Shown: positions 42,035-50,872, counted from the first letter of the stretch. The stretch is DNA of 64,000 nucleotides from Microvirga sp. TS319 (GCF_041276405.1 NZ_JBGGGT010000001.1:1223501-1287500), one strand, 5' to 3'. Translations and numbers: made by a program. Notes: generated from the letters alone by a model not told the origin.

Positions 42035-42431
42035 CAGGAGCATCCTCTGTCTTTGTAAGCGGGAACACGTTAACGTGCGGAACACAGACGTATCGCTCAT
42101 ATCCCTTCAACGCAAGAAGACGATAGCTTCTGATGGAGCATTTGGCGCGCTCATCATGGTTACCACCAGATGAAACACTATTTCCGTTCCGGCAAAACAT
42201 GCCCGGTCCCCGGCCATTAGCCGGGACAGCACAGCCCAAGAGTCGGAGCCAAGCCGCTCGAACCCCGTGCCCCCGATAAGGTATCCACAGGCTGATTGCC
42301 GATGTCCTCAGCAGGGGTGCGATGGCAGGTAGAGGGAGTGAGGGAACGTCTTCATTCCTCGCCTGTACCTGATGCTAGTGCATCGTGCGAAAAAGTGGAC
42401 CCGGTTTTTCGCACGATGCGCCAAAGATCCG
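42035..42431. repeat. intergenic with one palindromic repeat
   Basis: The gap between ilvA and the cold-shock gene holds a clean GTGCATCGTGCGAAAA...TTTTCGCACGATGCGC palindrome at 42378-42422. The rest (42035-42370) is cold-shock leader and promoter without a coding frame. Confidence 0.8.
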
Positions 42432-43988
42432 TCATGAAGAGCTCCTCATGGAGTGAGAGTTGCTCTCCAGTCCGCCGCCACTCAGGAAGCCGCGATAGGC
42501 AGGATTATCCGTCTCGTCCCAATAAGGATAACCGAGCTGATCCAGGCTGCGTTTCAACAATGGCCGTTCTGCGAACGGGACCTGAATACCGGCCAGAACC
42601 CGTCCATAATCGGCTCCATGGTTACGGTAATGGAACAGTGAGATATTCCAAGCGCCGGAGAGTCCATTGAGGAACTTGAGCAGAGCGCCGGGCCGCTCGG
42701 GGAATTGGAACCGGAGGATCAATTCGTCTTCCAGTCCAGGGGCCCGCCCGCCAACCATGTAGCGCACATGCAATTTGGCCATCTCATTATCGCTCATGTC
42801 GAGCACAGGGTAACCCTGCTCCCGCAGCAACCCAATGATCTGGTGCTTTTCCAGATCTCCTTCCGCAAGCTGTACGCCAACGAAGATCTGTGCCGCACCA
42901 GGGTCGGCGTAGCGATAGTTGAACTCGGTGATTGAACGCTTGCCCAGCAGCTGGATAAACCGACGATAGCTGCCCGGCTGCTCGGGAATACTGACCGCCA
43001 GCAAAGCCTCCCGATGCTCGCCGAGCTCCGCTCGCTCCGCGATGTGCCGGAGTCGGTCGAAGTTCATGTTAGCGCCACTGTTAATGGCGACGAGTCCGTG
43101 TGTCCGCGTGCCCTCGCGCTCCACATATTTCTTCAACCCAGCGAGGCTGACGGCACCGGAGGGCTCGGCAATGGCTCGGGTATCCTCGAAGATATCCTTC
43201 ACGGCCGCGCAGATCTCGTCTGTACTGACGGTGATCACCTCATCGAGCAGTTCACGGCAGAGTCGGAAGGTTTCCTCGCCGACTTGCCGTACGGCGACTC
43301 CATCGGCAAACAGGCCGACCTGGTTCAGGATGACCCTGTCCCCCGATGCCAGCGCCGCCGCCATGCTGGCAGCGTCCTCGGGCTCAACCCCGATCACCTT
43401 CACCTCGGGGCGCAAAAACTTGGTATAGACGGCAATACCTGCGGCCAGCCCCCCTCCTCCGATCGGCACGAACACAGCCTCAAGCGGACCGGGATGCTGG
43501 CGCAAAATCTCCATCCCGATCGTGCCCTGTCCGGCGATGACATCCGGATCGTCGTAGGGGTGAATGAAGGTCAGGCCCTTCTCACTCTCGAGCTGGCGGG
43601 CATGGGTATAGGCCTCATCGAAGCTCTCGCCATAGAGCACCGTGCGGCCGCCCAGTCCTTTAACGGCCTGAACCTTGATGGCCGGCGTGGTACGCGGCAT
43701 GACGATCGTCGCCTTGGCACTCAACTTCTGAGCCGCCAATGCAACTCCCTGGGCATGATTGCCGGCTGAGGCACAGATGACTCCGCGCTCAAGAGCCTCT
43801 CGCGCCAAACTCACCATCCGGTTGTAAGCACCGCGGAGCTTGAACGAAAAGACCGGCTGGAGATCCTCGCGCTTGAGGCAGACTGGGCTGCCGAGCCGTT
43901 GCGACAGGCGCCTCATAGGATCAAGGGGGCTCTCGATCGCCACATCATAAACCCGGGCAGCCAAAATTTTACGAATATAGTCCTGCAC
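42432..43988 (-). CDS. ilvA: threonine ammonia-lyase, biosynthetic (long form)
   Basis: The roughly 518-residue enzyme deaminates threonine to 2-oxobutyrate, the first step to isoleucine. The PLP-binding segment is PVFSFKLRGAYNRM with the catalytic Lys, then ASAGNHAQGVALAA, VPIGGGGLAAGIA (phosphate loop) and IAEPSGAVSLAGLKKY. Residues about 330-515 hold two ACT-like regulatory repeats (ALLAVSIPEQPGSYRRFI and LILRFQFPERPGALLKFL), which mediate feedback by isoleucine and valine. I chose the GTG at 43988 (GGGAG nine bases upstream), because the family N-terminus begins close to YIRKILAARVYDVA. It is transcribed alone, divergent from the GntR operon. Confidence 0.94.
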   Translation of the reverse strand: MQDYIRKILAARVYDVAIESPLDPMRRLSQRLGSPVCLKREDLQPVFSFKLRGAYNRMVSLAREALERGVICASAGNHAQGVALAAQKLSAKATIVMPRTTPAIKVQAVKGLGGRTVLYGESFDEAYTHARQLESEKGLTFIHPYDDPDVIAGQGTIGMEILRQHPGPLEAVFVPIGGGGLAAGIAVYTKFLRPEVKVIGVEPEDAASMAAALASGDRVILNQVGLFADGVAVRQVGEETFRLCRELLDEVITVSTDEICAAVKDIFEDTRAIAEPSGAVSLAGLKKYVEREGTRTHGLVAINSGANMNFDRLRHIAERAELGEHREALLAVSIPEQPGSYRRFIQLLGKRSITEFNYRYADPGAAQIFVGVQLAEGDLEKHQIIGLLREQGYPVLDMSDNEMAKLHVRYMVGGRAPGLEDELILRFQFPERPGALLKFLNGLSGAWNISLFHYRNHGADYGRVLAGIQVPFAERPLLKRSLDQLGYPYWDETDNPAYRGFLSGGGLESNSHSMRSSS

Positions 43989-44386
43989 GTCTGATAAGCT
44001 CCCGCGACTTGAACCTGCCACTGCCCTTACTATGAGGCGATACAGACCAGAACAAGAGCCTCCAACGCTTCCCGGCAAAGCAGATCCTGAAGCGAATACA
44101 AAGCATTATAGGAATCGAATTCCCGCCAATCTCCCACGGCGAGCCCGCACACTTCGAGCGCACCCGACCTAAATGCGCCGGCGAGGTCGCAATAACTGCC
44201 TGCCACGAGATGGTAAGGTCCGTCTGGCGGCACGCCCAGTCCCATCGTCAACGACTGAAATCCGCGCTTTCCTCTCGCCCGCGTGAGGACATCAGGATGC
44301 TGCCCCAGATGCGATCCGCGCAACGATCCCACGGCCATACGGATGACACCAGCCCCACGCTTGACTGGCAAACCCTGGTATGTATT
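43989..44386. other. divergent intergenic region ilvA/GntR operon
   Basis: About 400 bases hold promoters for both directions. A 113-codon minus-strand frame (44030-44371) has no recognisable features. I see no attenuator-like leader before ilvA. Confidence 0.35.
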
Positions 44387-44399
44387 GTGGTCTGACCAC
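44387..44399 (+). promoter_or_regulatory. GntR/FadR-type operator upstream of its own gene
   Basis: GTGGTCTGACCAC is a perfect 13-base palindrome ending 14 bases before the GntR start. It fits the FadR-subfamily consensus T-N-G-T-N3-A-C-N-A exactly. A repressor bound here would block the promoter or start region of the whole operon. Confidence 0.7.
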
Positions 44400-44413
44400 G
44401 GTAATATAAAGAT

Positions 44414-45169
44414 ATGTCCGCTGATCTTGAAATCACGCGGCTTAGGGAGAGCGGTGGCAAAGGGTTTGAGAAGGTGTTTGCCTTCTTGCGCGAGCGTTTG
44501 CTTGCAGGCTCCTTGCGACCGGGTGATCGGCTTATCCCTGAACGCGATCTAGCTGCGCAGCTCGGCGTGAGCCGGCCGATCCTGCGCGAGGCTTTGCGTG
44601 CCTTGACGGTTCTCGGGGTTGTGGAAATCCGCGACCGCGTCGGGACGATCGTTCGCCGCCCTGACCTTTCCGTTCTCAACGATTTCTTTACATTCGCGTT
44701 CGCACAGCAGTCCGAGGTCATCGATGATGTGATGCAGGCGCGCATCGCGATTGAATGCCAAGCTGTCCGACTTGCCGCGGAGCGGGCCACTGTCGCGGAT
44801 TTTGAGAAGCTCCAGCAAGCGCTCGCGCGGATCACTGAAACCATTGATGACGCTGATGCCGGCGGCGTAGCCGACTTCGAATTCCATCGCACCGTAGTGA
44901 TGGCGGGCAAATCCGAGACGCTCACCGTCCTGCATGATTCCATGTCCGGGATCCTGATGCGCTCCCACCAGGGGCGACGAGAACTCCTTCAGGTTTTCGA
45001 TACGATGAAGACCTACCTGATCGAGGATCATCGCCGCATCTTCGACGCTATCGTCGGACGCGATCCGGAGCATGCAGAGAAGGTCATGCGCGAGCATTTC
45101 GCCATTGGCGACGACTTCCGGCGCCGAGCGGCTATCGGTGAACCGGGATCCCGGAACCCTCTATCATAA
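44414..45169 (+). CDS. GntR family (FadR/FCD) transcriptional regulator
   Basis: The 251-residue protein has a GntR winged helix (KVFAFLRERLLAGSLRPGDRLIPERDLAAQLGVSRPILREALRALTVLGVVEIRDRVGTIVR) and an FCD ligand domain (about 95-235, VMQARIAIECQAVRLAAERA, DFEFHRTVVMAGKS, EDHRRIFDAIVGRDPEHAEKVMREH, with the His/Asp metal-type ligands). FCD proteins usually sense small carboxylates or sugar acids and repress catabolic operons. A matching perfect palindrome lies just upstream. It is the first gene of a seven-gene downstream set on the same strand (dehydrogenase, importer, isomerase, kinase). Confidence 0.95.
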   Translation: MSADLEITRLRESGGKGFEKVFAFLRERLLAGSLRPGDRLIPERDLAAQLGVSRPILREALRALTVLGVVEIRDRVGTIVRRPDLSVLNDFFTFAFAQQSEVIDDVMQARIAIECQAVRLAAERATVADFEKLQQALARITETIDDADAGGVADFEFHRTVVMAGKSETLTVLHDSMSGILMRSHQGRRELLQVFDTMKTYLIEDHRRIFDAIVGRDPEHAEKVMREHFAIGDDFRRRAAIGEPGSRNPLS

Positions 45170-45189
45170 CACGACGAGAGCAAGACGCC

Positions 45190-46095
45190 ATGATGGAACA
45201 AAGAGGCCATAGGGGAACAGTCGGGTTTGTCGGCCTGGGGACGATGGGGCGCGAGATGGCCCTTAATCTGCTCAAGGCGGACTATGCCGTGTGTGCCTAT
45301 GACGTCCGCCGGGATGCTGTCGATGACCTGCGCTCCCACGGCGCGGCGGCAGCCGAAACCTTGATGGACGCCACGCGGGACGCGGACATCGTCATTTCCA
45401 TGCTCCCGGACACGCCGCAGGTCGAAGAAATCGTCTACGGCGAAGGTGGGCTCCTGACATCGCCGCCACGAGGCCACCTCTTCGTCGACATGAGCACGAT
45501 CTCGCCCGTTGCAGTCCGGCGCATGCACGCCGACCTCAGGGCTGCAGGCGTAGCGCTCCTCGACGCGCCTGTATCAGGCGGCCCCGTTGGCGCAAAGAAC
45601 GCCTCTCTCTCGATCATGGTCGGAGGAGACAAGAACGCCTTTCAGCGCGCCGAACCGTATTTTCAAGCCATGGGGACGACAATTACCCATGTGGGCGAAG
45701 CCGGGGCCGGACAGACGGTTAAGCTCTGCAACCAGCTCGTGTGCGCGATCAATCTCCAGGCTATCTGCGAAGCGCTAGCGCTTGGCCGCGCCTCCGGTGT
45801 CGACCTTGATCAGCTCCGAAATGTGCTTCTCGGCGGTTCGGCTGCGTCTTGGATGCTCGATAAACTCGGTCCCGCGATGATCGCCGGCGATGCTTCCGCC
45901 GGCTTTCGGATCGATTTGATGCTCAAGGACCTGCGTCTCGTCCAGGAGCAGGCTCTATCGCTTTCCGTCCCACTGCCAGGAACGGCGCTTGTGACCTCCC
46001 AATATGTCGAGGCCCGCGCCCACGGCGAGGGCGCAAACGGAAACCAGGCTCTTTTCCGGGTTTACGACCGTATGACCGGTCAATCGGCAACCTGA
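45190..46095 (+). CDS. NAD(P)-dependent oxidoreductase, 3-hydroxyisobutyrate dehydrogenase family
   Basis: The 301-residue beta-hydroxyacid dehydrogenase has VGFVGLGTMGREMALNLLKA (Rossmann loop), FVDMSTISPVAVRRM, DAPVSGGPVGAKNASLSIMVGG (substrate loop), GEAGAGQTVKLCNQL (catalytic Lys) and a C-terminal helical domain with FRIDLMLKDLRLVQEQA. The family oxidises or reduces 3-hydroxy acids, including tartronate semialdehyde, 3-hydroxyisobutyrate, threonate and similar C3-C4 acids. It begins 20 bases after the GntR stop and precedes an ABC importer, so it should act on the imported compound or a product of it. The exact substrate is not visible. Confidence 0.92.
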   Translation: MMEQRGHRGTVGFVGLGTMGREMALNLLKADYAVCAYDVRRDAVDDLRSHGAAAAETLMDATRDADIVISMLPDTPQVEEIVYGEGGLLTSPPRGHLFVDMSTISPVAVRRMHADLRAAGVALLDAPVSGGPVGAKNASLSIMVGGDKNAFQRAEPYFQAMGTTITHVGEAGAGQTVKLCNQLVCAINLQAICEALALGRASGVDLDQLRNVLLGGSAASWMLDKLGPAMIAGDASAGFRIDLMLKDLRLVQEQALSLSVPLPGTALVTSQYVEARAHGEGANGNQALFRVYDRMTGQSAT

Positions 46096-46111
46096 CGAGG
46101 CATCGGCAGGA

Positions 46112-46795
46112 ATGAACCTCAATCTGGACTTTGCGACCATTATCGAGCGATGGCCGGCCTTCCTCGATGGGGCGCTGCTCACCCTTCAACTCGCCTTGAT
46201 TGCAACCGTACTGGGAACCGCCATCGGCGTTCTCGGCGCCATTGGGCGACGCAGTCGGAATCCGATCGCGTCAAGGATCTGCGACATCTATGTCGAGGCA
46301 ATCCGTAACACACCGCTTCTGGTCCAGATCTTCCTTGTCTATTTCGGTTTGGCCAGCCTTGGATTGAAGTTTTCCGCGTTCGCCGTTGCGGCAGCCGCCC
46401 TCACCATCAATGTCGGCGCATACACGACCGAAATCATCCGGGCAGGATTCGACTCCATACCCCGCGGGCAGATCGAGGCGGCCGAAGGCCTCGCCCTGTC
46501 CCGCACTCAGATCTACTGGCACGTGGTCATGTGGCCGGCGATCGAGAAGGTCTATCCGTCCCTGACGAGCCAATTCGTGCTTCTGATGCTTGCCTCATCG
46601 GTCACGTCCCAGATCTCGGCGGAGGAACTGACGGCGGTTGCAAATTACGTCCAGTCCGACACGTACCGTGCTTTCGAGACCTACATCCTGGTTGCACTGG
46701 TTTACATCGTTCTGTCGCTGATCATGCGTGCCGGGTTCTGGCTGCTCGGACTTGTCATCTTCCCGCGTCGCCGGCGCCTTGGCACCCCGTTGTAA
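46112..46795 (+). CDS. amino-acid type ABC transporter permease (first)
   Basis: The 227-residue inner-membrane permease is of the His/Glu/Gln/Arg (PAAT) group. It has ALLTLQLALIATVLGTAIGVLGAIGRR, the YVEAIRNTPLLVQIFLVYFGL segment and the coupling region AYTTEIIRAGFDSIPRGQIEAAEGLALSRTQIYWHVVMWPA, which identify the family. It starts 16 bases after the dehydrogenase stop, with GGCAGGA before the ATG. It probably forms a heterodimer with the next permease. Confidence 0.94.
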   Translation: MNLNLDFATIIERWPAFLDGALLTLQLALIATVLGTAIGVLGAIGRRSRNPIASRICDIYVEAIRNTPLLVQIFLVYFGLASLGLKFSAFAVAAAALTINVGAYTTEIIRAGFDSIPRGQIEAAEGLALSRTQIYWHVVMWPAIEKVYPSLTSQFVLLMLASSVTSQISAEELTAVANYVQSDTYRAFETYILVALVYIVLSLIMRAGFWLLGLVIFPRRRRLGTPL

Positions 46796-46804
46796 GGAGG
46801 AAAC

Positions 46805-47473
46805 ATGAGCGGCTCGCTGAATGCCAATCACCTCATATTCCTGGGTTACGGAGCATTGTGGACGGTCGGCTTATCTCTCATCGGCCTGCTGGGTGGCGGC
46901 GGCGCAGGGTTCATCATCGCTCTGTGCCGTATCTCACCGAACAAGGCCATCCGGCTTCTCAGCGCGGGCTACGTCCAGCTCATTCAGGGGACACCGCTTC
47001 TCGTCATCATGTTCCTGACTTACTTCGGGCTGCCGACGCTGGGCTTGACTGTTTCTCCCCTAACGGCCGCGGGCGCGTCGCTCACCATTTATGTCGGAGC
47101 ATATCTGGGTGAGATCTGGCGCGGCAGCATTCAATCCGTACCGAGACCCCAGTGGGAAGCGGCCGAAGGCCTTGCCCTAAGCCGCACCCAGCGGATGCTG
47201 AAGGTCATCCTGCCACAGGCGATCCGAATCGCAACGCCTCCGACTGTAGGATTCATGGTGCAGATCATCAAGAACACCTCCCTGGCGTCAGTGGTAGGCT
47301 TCGTCGAGCTCGCGCGATCCGGGCAGATCATCAACAACTCGCTGTTCGAGCCATTCCTGATCTACACCATCATCGCTGTGATCTATTTCGCCCTTTGCTA
47401 TCCGATCTCGCGCATCAGCCGTCGCCTGGAAACGCGCGGCAGCTCTACCCGCATCTCACTCGGGACTGTCTGA
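46805..47473 (+). CDS. amino-acid type ABC transporter permease (second)
   Basis: The 222-residue paralogue of the preceding permease has GALWTVGLSLIGLLGGGGAGFIIAL, YVQLIQGTPLLVIMFLTYFGL and AYLGEIWRGSIQSVPRPQWEAAEGLALSRTQRMLKVILPQA. AAGGAGG overlaps the stop region of the first permease and lies six bases before the ATG, so translation is likely coupled. Together they form the membrane channel of the importer. Confidence 0.94.
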   Translation: MSGSLNANHLIFLGYGALWTVGLSLIGLLGGGGAGFIIALCRISPNKAIRLLSAGYVQLIQGTPLLVIMFLTYFGLPTLGLTVSPLTAAGASLTIYVGAYLGEIWRGSIQSVPRPQWEAAEGLALSRTQRMLKVILPQAIRIATPPTVGFMVQIIKNTSLASVVGFVELARSGQIINNSLFEPFLIYTIIAVIYFALCYPISRISRRLETRGSSTRISLGTV

Positions 47474-47474
47474 C

Positions 47475-48230
47475 ATGCACAGAATTTCGAACGAAGCGAC
47501 ACAACTGCCCGTCGTTTCCCTCAGGAGCGTGCACAAGAGCTTCGGCACGCTCAAAGTGCTCGACGGTGTCAGTTTCGATGTCGGGCGCGGCGAGGTCCTC
47601 GTCCTGATCGGACGCAGCGGCTCCGGCAAGAGCACCGCATTGCGGTGCATTGACCGCTTCGAAACGATCGACAGCGGCGAGATCCTCGTATGCGGTCATC
47701 GCGTCAGTGACCCGAAGCTCGACCTGAGAGCTCTGCGTCAGGATGTCGGCATCGTCTTCCAGAGCTACAATCTGTTTCCTCACCTCACGATTGAAGAGAA
47801 CATCACGCTGGCCCCGTGTTCCGTAAAAGGCATCTCGAAGGCCCAGGCGAAAGAACAGGCGCGGCAAGTCCTGACTCAGGTCGGCCTGGAAGACAAGCTC
47901 CACCAATATCCCGAACAGCTTTCCGGAGGGCAGCAGCAACGCGCGGCAATCGCCCGCTCGCTTGCCATGCAGCCCAAGGTGATGTTGTTCGACGAGGTGA
48001 CCTCAGCGCTCGACCCGGAGCTGACCGGTGAGGTTCTGAAAGTCATCGAGGCGCTCGCTGCGGATGGCATGACCATGGTGATGGTCACGCACGAGATGGG
48101 ATTTGCCAGAGGTATCGCCAATCGGGTCGTGTTCATGCACCACGGCAAGGTCCACGAGACGGGACCTGCTTCGATCCTGACCACGCCCGCAACTCCGGAA
48201 CTCGCCCAGTTCGTTGGCACAGGGCTCTGA
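47475..48230 (+). CDS. amino-acid type ABC transporter ATP-binding protein
   Basis: The 251-residue ATPase has LIGRSGSGKSTALRCIDRFE (Walker A), IVFQSYNLFPHLTIEENITLAP (Q loop, GlnQ/HisP style), LSGGQQQRAAIARSLAM (signature), VMLFDEVTSALDPEL (Walker B) and VTHEMGFARGIANRVVFMHHGKV (H loop). It begins one base after the permease stop. It belongs with the two permeases and the binding protein that follows. Confidence 0.95.
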   Translation: MHRISNEATQLPVVSLRSVHKSFGTLKVLDGVSFDVGRGEVLVLIGRSGSGKSTALRCIDRFETIDSGEILVCGHRVSDPKLDLRALRQDVGIVFQSYNLFPHLTIEENITLAPCSVKGISKAQAKEQARQVLTQVGLEDKLHQYPEQLSGGQQQRAAIARSLAMQPKVMLFDEVTSALDPELTGEVLKVIEALAADGMTMVMVTHEMGFARGIANRVVFMHHGKVHETGPASILTTPATPELAQFVGTGL

Positions 48231-48261
48231 ACGACAACCAGGACTTAGGGAGACAACGATA

Positions 48262-49056
48262 ATGATGAAACGCCCACTATCCGCTGCGGCGGTTGCAATG
48301 ACCTGCATGGTGGCTCTCGGCACGACGGCTGCACGTGCCGACCTTCTTGACGACATCATGAATGAGAAGAAGATTCGCATCGCAACCGACATGGCGATTC
48401 CGCCCTCCGGCATGATGGACGCCAATCTCAAGCCAACGGGATCGGATGTGGAAACCGCTCAGCTTCTCGCAAAGGATCTGGGGCTTGAGCTCGAGTTCGT
48501 GCAGACCACGGGCGCGACCCGTATTCCGAACGTCCAGACCAACAAGGCGGACATCATCATCTCGACCCTGTCCGTTACGCCGGAGCGCGCAAAGGTCATC
48601 GATTTCACCAAGGCCTACGCAGCGCTGCAATCCGTCGTCGCATGCCTGAAGAGCGTTGAAGTAAAGGACTGGGAAGGCCTGAAGGGCAAGACGATTGCCG
48701 TTTCCCGCGGCACGACCCAGGATACCGAGCTTTCGAACATGAAGGATCGGAATCTCACCCTTGCCCGCTTCGACGATGACGCCACGATGGTAACGGCCGC
48801 TGTCTCCGGACAGGCGGATTGTGTTGCGACTTCAGCGACGATTGCCAACCAGATCGGCGTCAAAAACCCGGCCCGCACGTTCGAGCCGAAGGTCCTCATT
48901 CGCACCTTCGATCTTGCCATCGGCGTGCGCAAGGGCGAGCCGCGCCTGATCGAGAAACTCAATGAATGGATTTCGATCAACTTGAAGAATGGCAAGCTGA
49001 ACGAGATCTACAAGAAGTTCCACGGCAGCGAGCTTCCACCGGAAATGCGGACGTAA
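48262..49056 (+). CDS. amino-acid type ABC transporter substrate-binding protein
   Basis: This is a 264-residue family 3 binding protein with a signal peptide (PLSAAAVAMTCMVALGTTAARA) and the pattern IRIATDMAIPPSGMMDANLKPTGSDVETAQLLAKDL, IPNVQTNKADIIISTLSVTPERAKVIDFTKAY and LNEIYKKFHGSELPPE. The start ATG-ATG at 48262 is preceded by GGGAGACAACGATA. It is the periplasmic receptor of the importer. The fold is shared by receptors for polar amino acids, opines and some sugar-amino-acid conjugates. The sugar-phosphate enzymes downstream argue that the ligand is not a plain amino acid. Confidence 0.93.
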   Translation: MMKRPLSAAAVAMTCMVALGTTAARADLLDDIMNEKKIRIATDMAIPPSGMMDANLKPTGSDVETAQLLAKDLGLELEFVQTTGATRIPNVQTNKADIIISTLSVTPERAKVIDFTKAYAALQSVVACLKSVEVKDWEGLKGKTIAVSRGTTQDTELSNMKDRNLTLARFDDDATMVTAAVSGQADCVATSATIANQIGVKNPARTFEPKVLIRTFDLAIGVRKGEPRLIEKLNEWISINLKNGKLNEIYKKFHGSELPPEMRT

Positions 49057-49069
49057 ACCCTAAGAATTC

Positions 49070-49091
49070 GAGTGGTGCTTGGGCACCACTC
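49070..49091 (+). other. intercistronic hairpin after the binding-protein gene
   Basis: GAGTGGTGC (49070-49078) and GCACCACTC (49083-49091) form a perfect nine-base-pair stem with a TTGG loop, 14 bases after the stop codon. There is no T-run, so it looks like an mRNA-stabilising or attenuating stem rather than a full terminator. Confidence 0.55.
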
Positions 49092-49121
49092 ACCCTTCAA
49101 TGATAAGTGAAAGGCTCTTCA

Positions 49122-49568
49122 ATGCGCGTCGTAATCGGGTCGGATCATGCCGGATGGTCCCTCAAGAATTCGGTGATCGATCACGTCCGCACACTCGGAC
49201 ATGAGGTCATCGACGTCGGGTCGTTCGATGATAAACCTGTCGATTTCCCGGATATCGCTCGCGCGCTGACTCAAAAGGTGAAGTCCGGCGAAGCCGAGCG
49301 CGGCATCATGGTCTGCGGCACGGGTGTCGGCGCGTCGATCGCGGCTAACAAAGTCAAAGGGATACGCGCGGCTGTTTGCCACGATATCCACTCGGCACAC
49401 CAGTCGGTCGAGCACGACGACGTCAACGTGATGTGCATCGGCGCCAAGATTGTCGGATCCTGGCTCGCGCAAGATCTCGTCTCATCCTATCTTTCTGCGA
49501 CCTTCTCCACGGATGAGGACTGCCGCCGCCGAGTGGAGAAGCTCCACGCCATGGATGCCGAAGGCTGA
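49122..49568 (+). CDS. RpiB/LacAB family sugar-phosphate isomerase
   Basis: The 148-residue protein begins MRVVIGSDHAGWSLKN and has HEVIDVGSFDDKPVDFPDIA, RGIMVCGTGVGASIAANKVKGIRAAVCHDIHSA (active-site Cys and anion hole) and the HDDVNVMCIGAKIVG segment. The family interconverts aldose and ketose phosphates, such as ribose-5-phosphate/ribulose-5-phosphate, or tetrose and hexose phosphates in catabolic operons. I chose the ATG at 49122 because GAAAGG precedes it. It follows the importer and precedes a PfkB kinase, so it is probably a pathway-specific isomerase rather than the housekeeping enzyme. Confidence 0.9.
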   Translation: MRVVIGSDHAGWSLKNSVIDHVRTLGHEVIDVGSFDDKPVDFPDIARALTQKVKSGEAERGIMVCGTGVGASIAANKVKGIRAAVCHDIHSAHQSVEHDDVNVMCIGAKIVGSWLAQDLVSSYLSATFSTDEDCRRRVEKLHAMDAEG

Positions 49569-49610
49569 CAGTAACCACCATCCAATTTTTCAAAGGGAGC
49601 GCGTGTAAAC

Positions 49611-50522
49611 ATGATCCTTGTTTTTGGCTCTGTTAATATCGATCTTGTTGCGCGCGTTGCTGCGATCCCACGCCCGGGCGAAACTGTCCTCTCTCCCAGC
49701 TACCAAATCGTGTTCGGTGGGAAGGGCGCGAATCAGGCAATCGCAGCCGCGCGCGCTTCCTTACCCCATCGTGTGGCGATGGCAGCTCGCGTCGGCGACG
49801 ACTCTTTTGGCCAATCTGCGCGGGACAACCTTGTTCGCAATGGTGTCGCAGCTGATCTTGTTGCCATCAGTTCTGAACCGACCGGATGTGCATTCATCAC
49901 CGTCGACGAACACGGCGAGAACGCAATTACCGTCGCCAGTGGGGCGAATACTTCTTTGACGGAGGACCAGATCCGCGGGTTCCGGATCGATGCGTCTACG
50001 ATCGCGGTTCTTCAAATGGAGGTCCCCTTCTCGGAATCCCTCAATGTCGCTCGCCAGGTGAGAGAAGCTGGCGGCCGTGTGATCTGGAACTTCGCGCCGG
50101 CCCCGCCGACATTCCCAGCGCGAGACCTCTCCGATCTGATCGGCGAAACCGATATCTTCGTCGTCAACGAGCATGAGGCCATCACAGCATCGGAGCTTCT
50201 CGGCCGCACGGCCGGCACCTTAGAGGAGGCAGGGGCTTTCCTGTCGAAAAGCGGCTGCATTTGCGTTGTTACGGCAGGTGCGCGCGGAGCTTTCGCGTTT
50301 CATCCTGACGGGCAACGTGACAGGATCGAAGCGAAACCGATCCAGCCTGTCGATACAACTGGAGCCGGCGACACCTTCGTCGGCATCTTGGCCAGCGCTC
50401 TCGACGAGGCTCTTCCCCTCACGACGGCTCTTGAGCGAGCTTGCCACGGTGCAGCGCTGACTTGCCTTGCCCATGGCGCTCAGGCCGGCATGCCGACGCG
50501 TGAGCAAATCGGAACCGCTTGA
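49611..50522 (+). CDS. ribokinase-like PfkB family sugar kinase
   Basis: The 303-residue kinase has the ribokinase signatures: MILVFGSVNIDLVA, RPGETV, the first PfkB motif VFGGKGANQAIAAAR, and the second DTTGAGDTFVGILASAL with the catalytic Asp and anion hole, close to residues 245-262. It uses ATP to phosphorylate a furanose-type sugar or related compound. AGGGAG lies 11 bases before the ATG. It closes the operon, and its partner is probably the RpiB-like isomerase just upstream. Ribose is one option. A sugar derivative brought in by the amino-acid-type importer is another. Confidence 0.92.
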   Translation: MILVFGSVNIDLVARVAAIPRPGETVLSPSYQIVFGGKGANQAIAAARASLPHRVAMAARVGDDSFGQSARDNLVRNGVAADLVAISSEPTGCAFITVDEHGENAITVASGANTSLTEDQIRGFRIDASTIAVLQMEVPFSESLNVARQVREAGGRVIWNFAPAPPTFPARDLSDLIGETDIFVVNEHEAITASELLGRTAGTLEEAGAFLSKSGCICVVTAGARGAFAFHPDGQRDRIEAKPIQPVDTTGAGDTFVGILASALDEALPLTTALERACHGAALTCLAHGAQAGMPTREQIGTA

Positions 50523-50559
50523 GCGAAATATGAGCCCTGACGATACCGGCTCGACTTAC

Positions 50560-50599
50560 AGCATCGGATCTGGGTTCGATATCACGTCCGGTGCTCTAG
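50560..50599. repeat. palindrome cutting the SDR fragment
   Basis: AGCATCGGATCTGGG... and ...ATCACGTCCGGTGCTCTAG are the ends of this unit. Its right edge is exactly where similarity of the neighbouring fragment to dehydrogenases stops. Confidence 0.75.
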
Positions 50600-50671
50600 A
50601 GAAATCGCCCGGCCGATATTCCTTGCCGCGCCGGTAACGACAGCGACCTTCTCTTCGGGGGATCTGTTCAT
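50600..50671 (-). pseudogene. N-terminal fragment of a short-chain dehydrogenase
   Basis: From the ATG at 50671 the minus strand reads MNRSPEEKVAVVTGAARNIG and RAIS, the TGxxxGxG-type cofactor loop of SDR enzymes. It then enters the palindromic repeat and loses all similarity. GAGAGAAACGGAC precedes the ATG, so the original start region is intact and the remaining 90 per cent of the gene is missing. Confidence 0.65.
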
Positions 50672-50760
50672 GTCCGTTTCTCTCGGTAGGTGAGCAGTGC
50701 CGGGGTGGAAGCCGCCCCGCCGAGGCCAAAGTCCGAAGGTCGGATCGACATACGAGCGGC

Positions 50761-50872
50761 AGAGCATCGGACGTGAAAAGTGGCATCCACTTTTAAGATC
50801 AATTCGACGCCCCTATAGAAGAGCGGATCGCTCCAACGAGGAACCGCGGCCACTTTTTCGCACGATGCGCTA
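50761..50872. repeat. two adjacent repeat units, partly degraded
   Basis: 50761-50799 is the left part of a GCATCGGACGTGAAAAGTGG unit without its right end. 50823-50872 is a degraded unit ending in TTTTTCGCACGATGCGCTAG. Confidence 0.7.

Noticed and set aside
44030..44371. 113-codon minus-strand frame between ilvA and the GntR gene
   Set aside because: No recognisable features; it occupies the divergent promoter region.
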